Shown one piece after another: positions 7,330 to 17,012 of a stretch of 64,000 nt of DNA. The stretch is from positions 1 to 64,000 of the forward strand of contig JACQUC010000252.1 of the NCBI GenBank assembly GCA_016210495.1, given 5' to 3'. A program made the position numbers and the translations under genes. The notes under the pieces were generated by a model that made no database searches, was not told the DNA's origin, and saw only the letters and a program-made list of their open reading frames with translations. The DNA is from Chloroflexota bacterium (GTDB taxonomy: Bacteria > Chloroflexota > FW602-bin22 > JACPRP01). Within the stretch, counting starts at the first letter, position 1, and each line of letters opens with the position of its first letter.

Positions 7330-8520
7330 CTAACGAATCGTCACGCTCACTCTGTTCGGCGCCACTGAGTCCACTCGCAAAGCGGAAGGAACCGTCACAG
7401 TGGGGACGATGGTGTATGTCCCCGTCACAAGTCCCGAGACATCGGCCACTACCTTCACATCCTGCGGCCTGGCGGACGACAGCGAGGGCATTGGACCAGA
7501 CAGCGTGACGTCGACAGAGCCGGGAGACACGGATGACTGTAGATCACTTGCCTGACCCAGGATCGTGGGAGCAACCCGAATCACCTGGCTACCCTCAACC
7601 GGGCTCACGAAGACCCTGGCGACTAGATTCTGTTTTCTGGCCAGGGAAACCCCCTCGGGAGTCTCGGCTTCGACTACAAGGGCAACGTCCCCGGTTGCAC
7701 CCCCGACGTTGACGGGTTTTGTCGACAGATACGTCAGCTCGCCAAGTACAACAGGATCGCCAACAACAGTGACGGCCGTTGGCTCAACTGACATGCCGAC
7801 GATCTGATATCCCAGAGCGACTGTGCCAAGTACTCTTGGAGTGAGCGGCACGGTCTTAAAACCGACCTCTCGCTCCACCGGCAATTCGATGAACACGGAG
7901 CCAGGCTGAATGGTAACCGACTTCACATCCGTGCCATCCTCGGCGTGGGCCGTGGCCCTGAATGGCTGGCCGATGCTGGTGCGGACGCCCTCGAGGTTGA
8001 CCTCAACGGCGCCGGAAGCTACGCGCGTGACGACGCTTTGGGGTCCCGACACCACGACCTGCTCCGGAGTCATCCGGACCGGTTTGGACGTGTAGCCAAA
8101 GGGCACGCTACCGACAATGCTCACTTTGACAGGGACCTCTTTTCGAGCCACAACCTCGAGCAACATCGTCATCTTCGACGGAAGCACCTCGTCGACGCGG
8201 ACCCTCGGGTCCGAATGATCCACCCTGACCTGGAAATCCTGCACGCCGGGGCCGGCCTTGGAAACGTCGACGTAGGCCTCGAAAGCACTGGAGCCCAGTC
8301 GTCTAAGCACGTCGGCCGGGGCGGTCACCCTGACACTGATGGGCTTCAATTCATCACGGACAACCAAGGCCGGGGATTCACCCCGGACCTTCACCGTGAT
8401 CCCCTGGAAGAACTCGGTCCCGGGGGGATTCTGCTGGTTGGTAATAATAGCCCAAAAAGCGGCGGCCATGAGCAAAGAGGTAACCATCCAGACGACGTTT
8501 TTCCGCAAAAATGCCAGCAT
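7330..8520 (-). CDS. cdaR: YbbR-domain regulator of diadenylate cyclase
   Basis: 396 residues. One N-terminal membrane helix (about residues 9-25, VVWMVTSLLMAAAFWAIIT) is followed by four YbbR repeats of about 80 residues, each with alternating beta strands and motifs such as VKVRGESPALVV and VVSGPQSVVTRV. In Firmicutes CdaR binds the cyclase CdaA in the membrane and tunes c-di-AMP synthesis. The cdaA gene lies 8 bases upstream, which supports this role. The usual third partner, glmM, is absent here. Confidence 0.9.
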   Translation of the reverse strand: MLAFLRKNVVWMVTSLLMAAAFWAIITNQQNPPGTEFFQGITVKVRGESPALVVRDELKPISVRVTAPADVLRRLGSSAFEAYVDVSKAGPGVQDFQVRVDHSDPRVRVDEVLPSKMTMLLEVVARKEVPVKVSIVGSVPFGYTSKPVRMTPEQVVVSGPQSVVTRVASGAVEVNLEGVRTSIGQPFRATAHAEDGTDVKSVTIQPGSVFIELPVEREVGFKTVPLTPRVLGTVALGYQIVGMSVEPTAVTVVGDPVVLGELTYLSTKPVNVGGATGDVALVVEAETPEGVSLARKQNLVARVFVSPVEGSQVIRVAPTILGQASDLQSSVSPGSVDVTLSGPMPSLSSARPQDVKVVADVSGLVTGTYTIVPTVTVPSALRVDSVAPNRVSVTIR

Positions 8521-8528
8521 TTCCCGTT

Positions 8529-9395
8529 CTAACCTCGTTCCGCTCTGACCACTTTATCGTGCGCGCGGCCCTTCTTTCGCTGCCAAGGTAGCGCGCTCTC
8601 GTGCGATGTCAGGTGGTAGAGCACCGTCAGTACCTTGCGCAGCTTGCTATCGTCAAGGTGGCGGACCATACGTCCGTTGTTGGCGAACGATATGGTTCCG
8701 GTCTCTTCCGAGACCACCACGCAGATGGCATCGGTCTGTTCCGAGATGCCGAGGGCGGCGCGGTGCCGCGTGCCGAACTGATAGTCGACCAGGTTCTCTG
8801 ATAGCGGCAGCAGGCAGCCGGCAGCGAGCACTCTATCTCCCCTAATGATCACAGCGCCATCGTGCAGTGGCGAGTTCGGATAAAAGATCGTGAGCAAGAA
8901 CTCGGCAGAGACGATGCCGTCTATCTCGACGCCTGTCTCGGCGTAATCCTGAAGCCCTGTCTCCCGCTCGAGGACGATGAGTGCCCCGTAGCGACGCTCA
9001 GAGAGTCGTCGCGCGGCTCGTGCTATTTCGTCGATGGTCTTGGAGACACCCTGGCCTACCGGTATGCCCAGCGGCCGGTTAAGCCAACCCCTGACGCGGC
9101 CGATACGCTCCATCGCTCGTCGCAGCTCCGGTTGAAACAGAATCAGAACGGCGATAGACAGGATAGGCAACGAGTTTCCGAGCAGCCAGTTGAGCATCAC
9201 GAGTTGGGGTAGGCTGCTAACTATGAGCACAGCCAGCATCAGGAACACGATGCCGTACAAGGCCGAAAAAGCACTGGTGCCCTTGAGCAGGCTGAGAACG
9301 CCAAAGATAATGATGGCGACGATCAAGATGTCGAGAATGCCCCAAAAGTTGAGTCTGGCAATGGTGGCCACGACCGTCTGAACTACCTGTGCCAA
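8529..9395 (-). CDS. cdaA: Membrane diadenylate cyclase (c-di-AMP synthase)
   Basis: 288 residues with three N-terminal membrane helices (within residues 15-95) and a cytoplasmic DAC domain. The catalytic motifs are intact: DGAVII (Asp-Gly-Ala) and GTRHRAA (Arg-His-Arg). It condenses two ATP into c-di-AMP, a second messenger for potassium and osmotic balance and cell-wall stress. The start is TTG 9393-9395 with AGGGG upstream. It pairs with cdaR directly downstream. Confidence 0.95.
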   Translation of the reverse strand: MAQVVQTVVATIARLNFWGILDILIVAIIIFGVLSLLKGTSAFSALYGIVFLMLAVLIVSSLPQLVMLNWLLGNSLPILSIAVLILFQPELRRAMERIGRVRGWLNRPLGIPVGQGVSKTIDEIARAARRLSERRYGALIVLERETGLQDYAETGVEIDGIVSAEFLLTIFYPNSPLHDGAVIIRGDRVLAAGCLLPLSENLVDYQFGTRHRAALGISEQTDAICVVVSEETGTISFANNGRMVRHLDDSKLRKVLTVLYHLTSHESALPWQRKKGRAHDKVVRAERG

Positions 9396-9416
9396 ATGCT
9401 TACCCCTGCAAGTCTG

Positions 9417-11789
9417 CTAATTTCCCACGTCGGAACCGAGTAGCCCGCGCAAACATTCGTGAGCCCACGCGTTCCAGGGATCGAGCCTCATGACCTGGCG
9501 AACCGCCAGGATAGCGTCCTCACGTGGCCCGCGGTCCCGAAACTCCTGCGCAGCACGTAAGGCTTCTGACTTGGCTTCGCTCGGCCGTCCCACCTGGAGA
9601 TAAGCCATGATCAGCGCCTGACGCGTGGCCAAATCGTCCGGTACCAGCCGAGCCAATCGCTGCCAGCATTCCAAAGACTGTGGCCACTTGGAATGGCGAA
9701 ACAGCTCGGCGAGACGCCGCAAGGCCGCAACGGCATCCGAGCGGCGGCCCGCCGCCAAGTGGATCTTTACCAACTCCTCGAGCTCTCGCGCCGCCTCTTC
9801 CACAAGTCCGTGCGCCACGTGAACCTCGGCAAGCCTGGCAATAGCCGCCGGGTTCTGGGGGTCCCTAGCCAGAATCACCTCGCAGAGTGTGCTCGAACGC
9901 TCTGCGTCGCCTTCTCTCGCGTACAGCGCGGCGAGCTCGGACAACTCCGAGATTCCGATGCGCTGTTCGCCACGGGCAAAATGCAACTGTGCGATCCTCA
10001 ATCGCAACTCGCGCTCCTCGGGGACCAACTCCTTCAAGTCGACTAAGACACGCAGGGCGTCGTTTTGCATCCCTTTGACAGAGTAAGCCTCGGCCAAGAG
10101 CTTCAAGATCCTCGTCTTTGTCGCGCGCAGGTGAGAGTCCAATGATACTTCCGGAAGTTGGCGCAGACTCTCCTGAAGCTGTGCGAGCGCAGCTTCAGTA
10201 TCTCCTCTTTCAAGCGCCGCCTTGCTCAATAGATAGGCCGCAGGTGCCGCAACCTCCGGGCACCCTTGAACGGCGTACAAAAGATGCTCCGCCGCATCGA
10301 CGTGACGGCCCAGTGCGTGGAGGATCGAGCCCAGTGCCAGGCGAAGCGCGCCATTGCCGGGATGAGTCTGTGTCGAAATGGCAAGGGACTCCACCACGGT
10401 TTCCTGCTCTTGCGGATGGTCTGCCAGCACTTCAAGCAATCGGTCGATCATTGACTCCGCGTCTGCCCAACGACCCGACAAAACGGAATCGAGCAGAAGG
10501 CTGGTTTGAGAGACGGTGTTACCAGGATCGAGCGCCAGGATCTTCTGGTGGGCGGCCACGGCCCTGTCGTGGCGGCCCAGTTGTTCGACCTGGAACGCGT
10601 AGTCGAGATGTGCGGAGACGCTGTCCGGCGCAACCGTGAGTATCTCGTCGGCGACTTCCAGGGCCTTCTCGACGTCACCAGCCTCGGCAAGTATTCTTGC
10701 CAATACTCCCAACTCGCGCGCGGCATCGTCGATGGAGCGTTGCTCAAGCAAAAGAGAGACCAAGATGCGATGGCCGGCAAGGTCACCGGGCCGAACGGAC
10801 AGCATCCTACGGAGCATGTCGATAGCTCTATCCGGCCAATCCCGCAACTGATACAGCTTGAACAGCGTCTCGTACTTGTCCACCGCGTCCTGCTCCAGCC
10901 CCTGGGCCAGGTACACCTGGGCCAGGCGAGCCTGGATAGGGAGAAAAGAGGGAAGCCTCTCTGTGAGCGAAAGGCAGACGTCGCTCGCGGCGCCGGTGAG
11001 TCCAAGACGGAGGTAGTCCGCGCTGCACACCATCCCTTGGAGAGCTGCACGCCGGTCAGGGCTAGGCAGAGAAATCAGATCGTCCAGTTCCACCAGTTCG
11101 TAGCGCTGTAACAGAGACTCGGCCGTGCGTGAGGCTACTGACGCCGCGACTCGGTCGTTCCTGGACAGCCCTTCGAGGAGACTACAGATTTTCTCGGGGG
11201 TGGGGGCATCGTCAAAATCCGCCGCCAGCGCTGCGGTCTCGACCGGGTGGATTTCGGTCGAAGACTCCGCTGCCGCGCCATCGGCAACGGGTCCGTTTGC
11301 CACCGAGCCTGCTTCGACGGCGCGAGATGTCGCGACGTCGATTGTTATCGCGTCGGGAGCAGTTTCTTCGAAAGCGTTTTTTGTCGGCTGCTGTACCTGG
11401 GGCCTCGCAGGAAACACCTCGGGCACCTCTCTCCGGATAGCCACGGGCTCTTCTCGATGTCGCTCGTCCAACTGCTTGTTCGCGACCCGCAAGTGGCCTC
11501 CTGTCGGTGCACTGTCTTGATGGAGATACTGCCGAATGTCCGCCAGTTTCGCCTGCACCAGTCTGTCGTTTGGGAGCTGCTTGCTCAACCAGACGTATTC
11601 CTGCAACGATTCGGCCAGGCTCCCCGATTTTTCTAAGGCAACGGCCAGGCAGTTGCGGGCGTCGACGTCGGCGGGAAACTCTTTCGCGGCGACGCGATAA
11701 GCACGGGCGGCTTCGGACCACCTTCCCAGCTTCGCGAGGTGGTGACCCTGTTTCATTGCCGAGTGATAATTGCCCTTGTTGCCTGGCAT
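9417..11789 (-). CDS. Large tetratricopeptide-repeat protein
   Basis: 790 residues, soluble, with no signal peptide. TPR-like helix pairs are seen from the start (HHLAKLGRWSEAARAYRVAAKEFPADVDARNCLAVAL, read as one 34-residue unit) and again throughout residues 260-780, separated by an acidic, low-complexity stretch at about 110-200. Such proteins are scaffolds for protein complexes; nothing here identifies the partner. I start at ATG 11789 (MPGNKGNYHSAMKQG) because GGGAGGG lies 8 bases upstream; the open frame extends further but overlaps argF. It sits between argF and the c-di-AMP genes in one operon. Confidence 0.82.
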   Translation of the reverse strand: MPGNKGNYHSAMKQGHHLAKLGRWSEAARAYRVAAKEFPADVDARNCLAVALEKSGSLAESLQEYVWLSKQLPNDRLVQAKLADIRQYLHQDSAPTGGHLRVANKQLDERHREEPVAIRREVPEVFPARPQVQQPTKNAFEETAPDAITIDVATSRAVEAGSVANGPVADGAAAESSTEIHPVETAALAADFDDAPTPEKICSLLEGLSRNDRVAASVASRTAESLLQRYELVELDDLISLPSPDRRAALQGMVCSADYLRLGLTGAASDVCLSLTERLPSFLPIQARLAQVYLAQGLEQDAVDKYETLFKLYQLRDWPDRAIDMLRRMLSVRPGDLAGHRILVSLLLEQRSIDDAARELGVLARILAEAGDVEKALEVADEILTVAPDSVSAHLDYAFQVEQLGRHDRAVAAHQKILALDPGNTVSQTSLLLDSVLSGRWADAESMIDRLLEVLADHPQEQETVVESLAISTQTHPGNGALRLALGSILHALGRHVDAAEHLLYAVQGCPEVAAPAAYLLSKAALERGDTEAALAQLQESLRQLPEVSLDSHLRATKTRILKLLAEAYSVKGMQNDALRVLVDLKELVPEERELRLRIAQLHFARGEQRIGISELSELAALYAREGDAERSSTLCEVILARDPQNPAAIARLAEVHVAHGLVEEAARELEELVKIHLAAGRRSDAVAALRRLAELFRHSKWPQSLECWQRLARLVPDDLATRQALIMAYLQVGRPSEAKSEALRAAQEFRDRGPREDAILAVRQVMRLDPWNAWAHECLRGLLGSDVGN

Positions 11790-11802
11790 ACAGGCCCTCC
11801 CC

Positions 11803-12723
11803 CTAAACAAGCAAGACCAACAATGCCTTCTGGACGTGAAGGCGATTCTCCGCCTGATCGAACACCACCGACCGACTTCCCTCGATGACATCATCTGTAA
11901 TCTCCTCCCCGCGATGGGCGGGCAGGCAGTGCATGACTATGACATCCACGGCGGCGTCCTCCAACAAGGATGCGTTGACCTGGTAAGAGGCAAACGCGAG
12001 AGCACGGCGTTCGCGTTCGGCCTCCTGTCCCATGCTCGCCCAGACGTCCGTATAGACTATGTCGGCGTGTTTCACGGCTTCCCAAGGGCTATGCGTGAGT
12101 TCAAGGCCAGCACCGCTTTCAGCAGCAAACTCCCTGGCCGTTTGCACGATTTCAGGCTCGCACTCATAGCCAGGAGGCGTGGCAATGGCCACGTTCATTC
12201 CAACCTTGCAACCGGCCAATATGAGCGAATGGGCCACGTTGTTGCCGTCTCCGATATAAGCAAGCCTGAGACCCTTGAGCCGTCCCTTTTTTTCCTGAAT
12301 GGTCAGCAGGTCGCTGATAGCCTGGCACGGATGGCTAAGGTCTGACAGACCATTGATTACGGGGACGCTAGAGAATTTGGCAAGGGTCTGCACGTTGTGG
12401 TGGTCAAAAGTACGAATGACCATGACATCGACGTACCGACTGAGAACGCGTGCTATATCGGGGACGGTCTCACGTTTGCCGAGCTGGACTTCGTTGGGAG
12501 AAAGGTAGAGAGCGTGGCCGCCGAGCTGCACCATTGCCAACTCAAATGACACCCTGGTGCGGAGCGAAGGCTTTTCGAAGATCAAGGCGAGGTTTTTACC
12601 GGCAAGCACAGGCGCCTGACGGCCCGACCTTTGATCGGCTTTCAGACGTCCGGCGGTATTGAGTATCTCCGAGATATCATCGCTAGAGAGATCAGCTACA
12701 CTAATGAGGTGCTTCGCCTTCAT
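11803..12723 (-). CDS. argF: Ornithine carbamoyltransferase
   Basis: 306 residues, the normal length. Carbamoyl phosphate site SLRTRVSFE (the S-T/R-R-T-R motif, residues about 54-62), [11 protein letters not shown], and the ornithine site with [13 protein letters not shown] are present, and EVQLGKRE matches the SMG-like loop region. It converts ornithine and carbamoyl phosphate to citrulline in arginine synthesis. The start codon ATG 12723 begins [13 protein letters not shown]. It leads the downstream TPR-cdaA series by only 13 bases. No ARG box was recognised. Confidence 0.95.
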   Translation of the reverse strand: MKAKHLISVADLSSDDISEILNTAGRLKADQRSGRQAPVLAGKNLALIFEKPSLRTRVSFELAMVQLGGHALYLSPNEVQLGKRETVPDIARVLSRYVDVMVIRTFDHHNVQTLAKFSSVPVINGLSDLSHPCQAISDLLTIQEKKGRLKGLRLAYIGDGNNVAHSLILAGCKVGMNVAIATPPGYECEPEIVQTAREFAAESGAGLELTHSPWEAVKHADIVYTDVWASMGQEAERERRALAFASYQVNASLLEDAAVDVIVMHCLPAHRGEEITDDVIEGSRSVVFDQAENRLHVQKALLVLLV

Positions 12724-12855
12724 TTCGTCTCACATCCACGGGCAATTGGTAGTAATAGTATATCACAGGGGCATCATCTGAGGTAAGGAAAGGGGAGGCA
12801 TTTGCCGCGGCCCGATAGGGCTACGCGGAGGGTGGCGCGTCGTGCCAGAACCAGG

Positions 12856-13536
12856 CTAGCTTGCTGGAGTGGGCGAAGGGTTCATTCGGGTCGGAGTGGG
12901 TGCAACAACGCCGGAGGTTGGGGTTGGAGAGACACCAGCAGACGTGGGAGTAGGAGTGAGGCCGACAGAAGTTGGAGAGGGCGTGATACCGACCGTGGTC
13001 GGCGTAGGTGATGTCGCCGGCCTGGTCGGCGACGGAGACGGACGGCTCGTCGCGGGCGTGGATGTGGCGGCAGGGACCGTGGACGAGGCCGCAGGAGTCC
13101 TGGTAGAAGCCGGGCCAGAAGCAGTTGGGGAACCAAGAGAGGAAACAGTTGGACTCGGCGTCGCCGTGCGCGAGCCCGCCGGCACTGGCTCTTGCGCAGG
13201 CGTGGAGGTAGGGGTTGCCGTCGGAGGCACCACACGCCTGGTAGGGGCAGGGGCGGGATTCGGCTGCACCCGTGGCGCAGGAGTCGACGCCGGCACAAAT
13301 GCCGTTGGTGTAGGAGTCGGTGTCGGCGTCAAGGTAGGGATTTCTGTGGGCGTCGAGGTCGGCACAAGGCTTGCCAGCAGACTCTTGACTCTCGTTTCGG
13401 CGACGATACTGGTTATACCAAGACAGTAGAGCGAAGAGATACCAAGGAAGACCACGATCAAGACGACGTGCCAGGAACTGGACTGCCCGGAGTAGGCGCG
13501 GTAGCGCTCAAACAGGCGCCTCAGGAAGCCTCTCAA
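12856..13536 (-). CDS. Single-pass membrane protein with a Pro/Thr-rich tail
   Basis: 226 residues. A short basic N-terminus ([17 protein letters not shown]) precedes one membrane helix (about residues 24-46), then the rest is a low-complexity outer region of TPTPTPT-type repeats rich in Pro, Thr, Ser and Ala. The TTG start overlaps the serA stop in TTGA, implying coupled translation. Such tails are common on Chloroflexota envelope proteins and probably span the wall. No enzymatic domain is seen. A long open frame on the opposite strand is an artefact of the repetitive composition. Confidence 0.65.
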   Translation of the reverse strand: MRGFLRRLFERYRAYSGQSSSWHVVLIVVFLGISSLYCLGITSIVAETRVKSLLASLVPTSTPTEIPTLTPTPTPTPTAFVPASTPAPRVQPNPAPAPTRRVVPPTATPTSTPAQEPVPAGSRTATPSPTVSSLGSPTASGPASTRTPAASSTVPAATSTPATSRPSPSPTRPATSPTPTTVGITPSPTSVGLTPTPTSAGVSPTPTSGVVAPTPTRMNPSPTPAS

Positions 13537-15113
13537 AGCTTAACCACTCTAGCGGCACGTATCTCGGCGACGGCAAGTATCTGGTCGTACACTTCGTCGG
13601 CGATAGGCTCGTCGACGCCGAGGATCATCATCTGCTCGGCCTGGGGCGCGGAACGGCTGGCCTGGATGAAAGAGATGTTTATCCCCGCCGCCCCAAGCAA
13701 TGTGGCCACCTTGCCGATGACACCCGGGCGGTCGTAGTGATCGGTGAATAGCAGGTAGCCACCGGTTGGCACGACGTCGACCCAGTGTCGATTGATGCGC
13801 ACGATGTGTGGCCGTCCCCGAACCACGGTGCCGGCCAACTCGCTCACACCCGTGGTAGATGGCACCCGCAGCGTGACGAGGCTGGTGTAGCTCTCCACCG
13901 GGTCGGTGCTCTTGCCTTCCACGATGCGGATGCCCCGTGCTTTTGCAAGGACCAGGGCATTGACGAGGTTGACGGGCTCCTCGCAGACCGATTCCAACAG
14001 TCCCTTGACCAGAGCGGCTTTGACGGGCGCCGCGTCGTATTCCGCGATCTCGCCGTTATAAATGATCTCGACGGTGCCAACCTGGGACTCGCTCAACTGG
14101 GCAAACAGTTGGCCGAGCTTTTGGGCCAGGTCGCAGTACGGCGCGAGCAACTCCATCGTCTCGGGACGAATGCGCGGCGCGTTGACGGCGTATGTGGCCG
14201 GCTGATCGGCGAGCACGGCCAAGACCTGTCTCGCGACCTCGACCGCCGCGGTTATCTGGGCCTCCTGAGTTGAGGCACCCAGATGGGGTGTAGCGATCAC
14301 CTTGGGGCACGAGAGAAGCGGCGAGCCAGTCGGTGGCTCCAGCGCAAAGACATCCAAAGCGGCGCCCGCCAGCCGTCCTTCGTCGAGTGCCACGCGCAGA
14401 GCGTCCTCGTCGACAAGTCCGCCGCGCGCGCAATTAATGAGGCGAGCGGTGGGCTTGACGAGAGAGAGCTCGCGAGACCCGATCAGCCCACGCGTGCTTG
14501 GGATAAGCGGCACGTGGACGGAGATGAAGTCCGCCGTCTTCAGAAGATCTTCAAGGCTGAGAAGATCGACACCCAGCTTCGACGCGTACTCCGGGGAGAC
14601 GAAGGGGTCGTAGCCGACGACCCGCATGTGCAGACCGAGGGCCATACGTGCCACCTCGGTTCCGATGTTGCCAAGGCCCACCAGCCCGAGTATCTTGCCC
14701 CGAACTTCCACGCCGACGAAACGGGAGCGTTGCCACTCTCCCGCCGCGAGGGATTCGTTGGCTCGAGGGATGTGGCGCGCCAGCGCCAGCATCAGGGCGA
14801 CGGTGTGCTCGCTGGCAGCCACAGTTACGGCGGTGGGAGCGTTGACCACGACTATCCCACGACGCGTCGCCGCCTCCACGTCGATGTTGTCGACGCCCAC
14901 GCCGGCCCGACCGATGACCCGGAGGTTTTCGCCTGCATCCACGACGGGTGACGTGACCTTCGTCTCGCTACGGACGACCAGCGCCTGGTAGCTGTGGATG
15001 ACGTCGAGAAGCTGCTCGGGCTTGAGACCCAGACGCACGTCTACGTCGGCGCGCTCCTGCAGAACGGCGATGCCTTCCTCGGCAATGGGATCGCTGACGA
15101 GAATCCTAACCAT
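13533..15113 (-). CDS. serA: D-3-phosphoglycerate dehydrogenase
   Basis: 526 residues, the long form. The catalytic and Rossmann domains hold [16 protein letters not shown] (NAD motif), the Arg in [10 protein letters not shown], and [10 protein letters not shown] with the catalytic His. An allosteric substrate-binding domain (about 320-450) and a C-terminal ACT domain (about 455-526, [21 protein letters not shown]) follow, so feedback control by serine is likely. It oxidises 3-phosphoglycerate to 3-phosphohydroxypyruvate. The class V aminotransferase 9 bases upstream probably performs the next step. Confidence 0.96.
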   Translation of the reverse strand: MVRILVSDPIAEEGIAVLQERADVDVRLGLKPEQLLDVIHSYQALVVRSETKVTSPVVDAGENLRVIGRAGVGVDNIDVEAATRRGIVVVNAPTAVTVAASEHTVALMLALARHIPRANESLAAGEWQRSRFVGVEVRGKILGLVGLGNIGTEVARMALGLHMRVVGYDPFVSPEYASKLGVDLLSLEDLLKTADFISVHVPLIPSTRGLIGSRELSLVKPTARLINCARGGLVDEDALRVALDEGRLAGAALDVFALEPPTGSPLLSCPKVIATPHLGASTQEAQITAAVEVARQVLAVLADQPATYAVNAPRIRPETMELLAPYCDLAQKLGQLFAQLSESQVGTVEIIYNGEIAEYDAAPVKAALVKGLLESVCEEPVNLVNALVLAKARGIRIVEGKSTDPVESYTSLVTLRVPSTTGVSELAGTVVRGRPHIVRINRHWVDVVPTGGYLLFTDHYDRPGVIGKVATLLGAAGINISFIQASRSAPQAEQMMILGVDEPIADEVYDQILAVAEIRAARVVKL

Positions 15114-15122
15114 CGAACGTCC

Positions 15123-16229
15123 TCACGCACGGCTTTCGGTCGCGAGATGGAAGCCCAGGCGTGGCAAGGTGGCCTTGAGGGATTCGAGCACGTCCTCGAG
15201 GTCCTCCTTGGAAACGTAGCCGACGTGCCCGACACGAAAGATGTTCTCGGTCAGAGCGCCCTGGCCTGCGGCTACCACCACACCGTGATCCTCGCGCAGA
15301 ATGCGCCGGAGGTCTTTGACTTTGATTCCGGGAGGGACCATAATGGCGGTGACTATGTTCGAGGCATACCTTTCGGACGCAAGTAGCTCCAGGCCGAGCT
15401 CCCGCGCGCCATTGCGGAAAAAGGCTCCAAGCCGCCTGTGTCGCTCGATAATATTCCGGTGTCCCTCCTGATCCATCAAGCGCAGGGACTCGTCGAGGGC
15501 GTAGAAGAGGGACACCGCCGGCGTGTAGGGTGTCTGTCCCTTCTCGAGGTACTTCTTGGCCGCCGTGAAGTCCCAATAGTAGCGCGGCATCTTGGCGCGG
15601 CGATGCGCCTTCCAGGCGTTCTCGCTTACGCTGACGATGGAGATCCCGGGAGGGATCATCCAGGATTTCTGAGACCCTGTCACCACGACGTCGCAGCCCC
15701 ACGTGTCCACCGGCAGATCGATGGCGCCGATGGAGCTAATGGCGTCGACGATCAGCAAGGCCTGGTGGGGACGGACGACTTCGGCGATGCTCTCCAGGTC
15801 GTTGGTGACGCCGGTGGAAGTTTCGTTGTGCGTTACCAGCACCGCCTTAATGGAGGGATCCTTTCGAAGATGATCCCCGATGACGCGGTGATCGGCGGCG
15901 GTGCCCCAGGGGAAATCCAGCTTGACCACGTCCGCGCCGAACGTGGCGGCGATTTCGGCAAAACGGTCGCCAAAGGCGCCGATCGATACGGCCAACACCC
16001 GGTCGGATGGCGACAGGGTGTTTACGACGGCGGCCTCCATGGCACCGGTTCCCGAAGAAGGGAAGATGAGCACGTCGCCAGTGGTTTGGAAGAACTCCTT
16101 CAGCCTTTCGGTGGCAACGTTAAGCACTTTCGCGAAGGCAGGACCACGATGGTCGACCATTTGTTTGGTCATAGATTGCAAGACGGACGGCGGTACAGGC
16201 GTCGGCCCGGGAATGCGCAAGTTCGTCAT
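15123..16229 (-). CDS. Class V PLP aminotransferase (serine/alanine-glyoxylate type)
   Basis: 368 residues. IPGPTPVPP at the N-terminus, SSGTGAMEAAVVN, DAISSIGAIDLPVD and the PLP lysine in TGSQKSWMIPPG identify the serine-pyruvate/alanine-glyoxylate aminotransferase group. In several bacteria and archaea such an enzyme stands next to serA and replaces SerC, transaminating 3-phosphohydroxypyruvate; the context suggests that here, but serine-glyoxylate or alanine-glyoxylate activity is also possible. I start at ATG 16229 with GGAGGG just upstream, not at the longer frame. Confidence 0.88.
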   Translation of the reverse strand: MTNLRIPGPTPVPPSVLQSMTKQMVDHRGPAFAKVLNVATERLKEFFQTTGDVLIFPSSGTGAMEAAVVNTLSPSDRVLAVSIGAFGDRFAEIAATFGADVVKLDFPWGTAADHRVIGDHLRKDPSIKAVLVTHNETSTGVTNDLESIAEVVRPHQALLIVDAISSIGAIDLPVDTWGCDVVVTGSQKSWMIPPGISIVSVSENAWKAHRRAKMPRYYWDFTAAKKYLEKGQTPYTPAVSLFYALDESLRLMDQEGHRNIIERHRRLGAFFRNGARELGLELLASERYASNIVTAIMVPPGIKVKDLRRILREDHGVVVAAGQGALTENIFRVGHVGYVSKEDLEDVLESLKATLPRLGFHLATESRA

Positions 16230-16272
16230 GACACCCTCCAGTTGGATAAGCCTAGGCAAGCTAGGCGCAGAT

Positions 16273-16302
16273 AATATACTGTAAAGGGAGAGGGTGCGTC
16301 AA
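16273..16302 (-). promoter_or_regulatory. Promoter of the aminotransferase-serA operon
   Basis: On the minus strand TTGACG (16302-16297) and TATATT (16278-16273) are 18 bases apart. A transcript would start near 16266, about 35 bases before the aminotransferase ATG. Confidence 0.55.
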
Positions 16303-16408
16303 GACACAGAGCAACCGACATACCCTGTACAATTTGCAGACGACGTGATAGAGTTCAAGGTGTCGATCACGCGAGGTCAACCGAAGCGCAAGAATACGAG
16401 ATCGTGTA

Positions 16409-16606
16409 GTGGAAAAAGCATCAGGCATATCGAAAACCTTTACCAAGGTCAATCTTCGCGACGCCAAGAGTGATTTCGCGTATTGGCAAACGCAGTCTTA
16501 TCAGGTTCGGCTGGCCACGCTAGAGCAGATCCGACAAGAGTTCCATCGGTGGAAATACGGTGCTGAACCAAGACTTCAAAGAGTTTATACAATCGCTAAA
16601 CGATAA
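16409..16606 (+). CDS. Small partner protein of the nucleotidyltransferase (putative antitoxin)
   Basis: 65 residues: MEKASGISKTFTKVNLRDAK, then YWQTQSYQVRLATLEQIRQEF and a C-terminus RLQRVYTIAKR. Proteins with the pattern YW...RL..LE..R and a final RLQRV commonly lie immediately upstream of small nucleotidyltransferases. It overlaps the next gene by 47 bases. The GTG start has no clear Shine-Dalgarno sequence, so the start is uncertain. Which partner would be toxin or antitoxin is inference. Confidence 0.6.
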   Translation: MEKASGISKTFTKVNLRDAKSDFAYWQTQSYQVRLATLEQIRQEFHRWKYGAEPRLQRVYTIAKR

Positions 16607-16997
16607 TGGTGTCCGCTACCTCGTCATTGGCGGCTATGCGGTTGCCTTTCACGGCTATCCACGGTACACGAAAGACCTCGACATCTGGACCGAGATGAGC
16701 GAAGAGAATGCCGCCAAAACGGTTAAGGCGTTGGAGCAGTTTGGGTTTGGCTCGCTCGGCTTGCGAGCCGTCGATTTCCTGGTTCCGGATCAGATTATTC
16801 AGTTAGGCTACCCACCCAATCGAATAGACCTGATCACCACCCCTCATGGGATCGACTTTGCGACGTGCTATTCCTCGCGCGTCGAGGTTATGATTGAGGA
16901 GACTGCGGTGAGCTTCATCGACCTGGAGAATCTCAAGAAAAGCAAGAAGGCAGCCGGAAGGCTTCAGGACTTGGCGGACCTGGAGAACCTAGAATAA
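16560..16997 (+). CDS. Minimal nucleotidyltransferase of toxin-antitoxin type
   Basis: 145 residues. The N-terminal nucleotidyltransferase core is clear: YLVIGGYAVAFHGYPRYTKD followed by LDIW, giving the GG...G.R.T.DLDI pattern with the two metal-binding aspartates. A helical C-terminal part includes LENLKKSKKAAGRLQDLADLENL, typical of the AbiEii/DUF6036-like group. These enzymes add nucleotides to tRNA or proteins and act in type IV or VII-like toxin-antitoxin systems; the specific activity here is unknown. It overlaps the small gene at 16409, and rarA follows after 15 bases. Confidence 0.72.
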   Translation: MLNQDFKEFIQSLNDNGVRYLVIGGYAVAFHGYPRYTKDLDIWTEMSEENAAKTVKALEQFGFGSLGLRAVDFLVPDQIIQLGYPPNRIDLITTPHGIDFATCYSSRVEVMIEETAVSFIDLENLKKSKKAAGRLQDLADLENLE

Positions 16998-17012
16998 GGA
17001 TGGAGCAATAGA

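Noticed and set aside
6465..7508. Open frame antisense to der
   Set aside because: Mirror of the der codons, no domain, no ribosome site.
12869..13429. Glycine/valine-rich plus-strand frame
   Set aside because: Antisense of the Pro/Thr-rich repeats; its regular composition is a by-product of those repeats.
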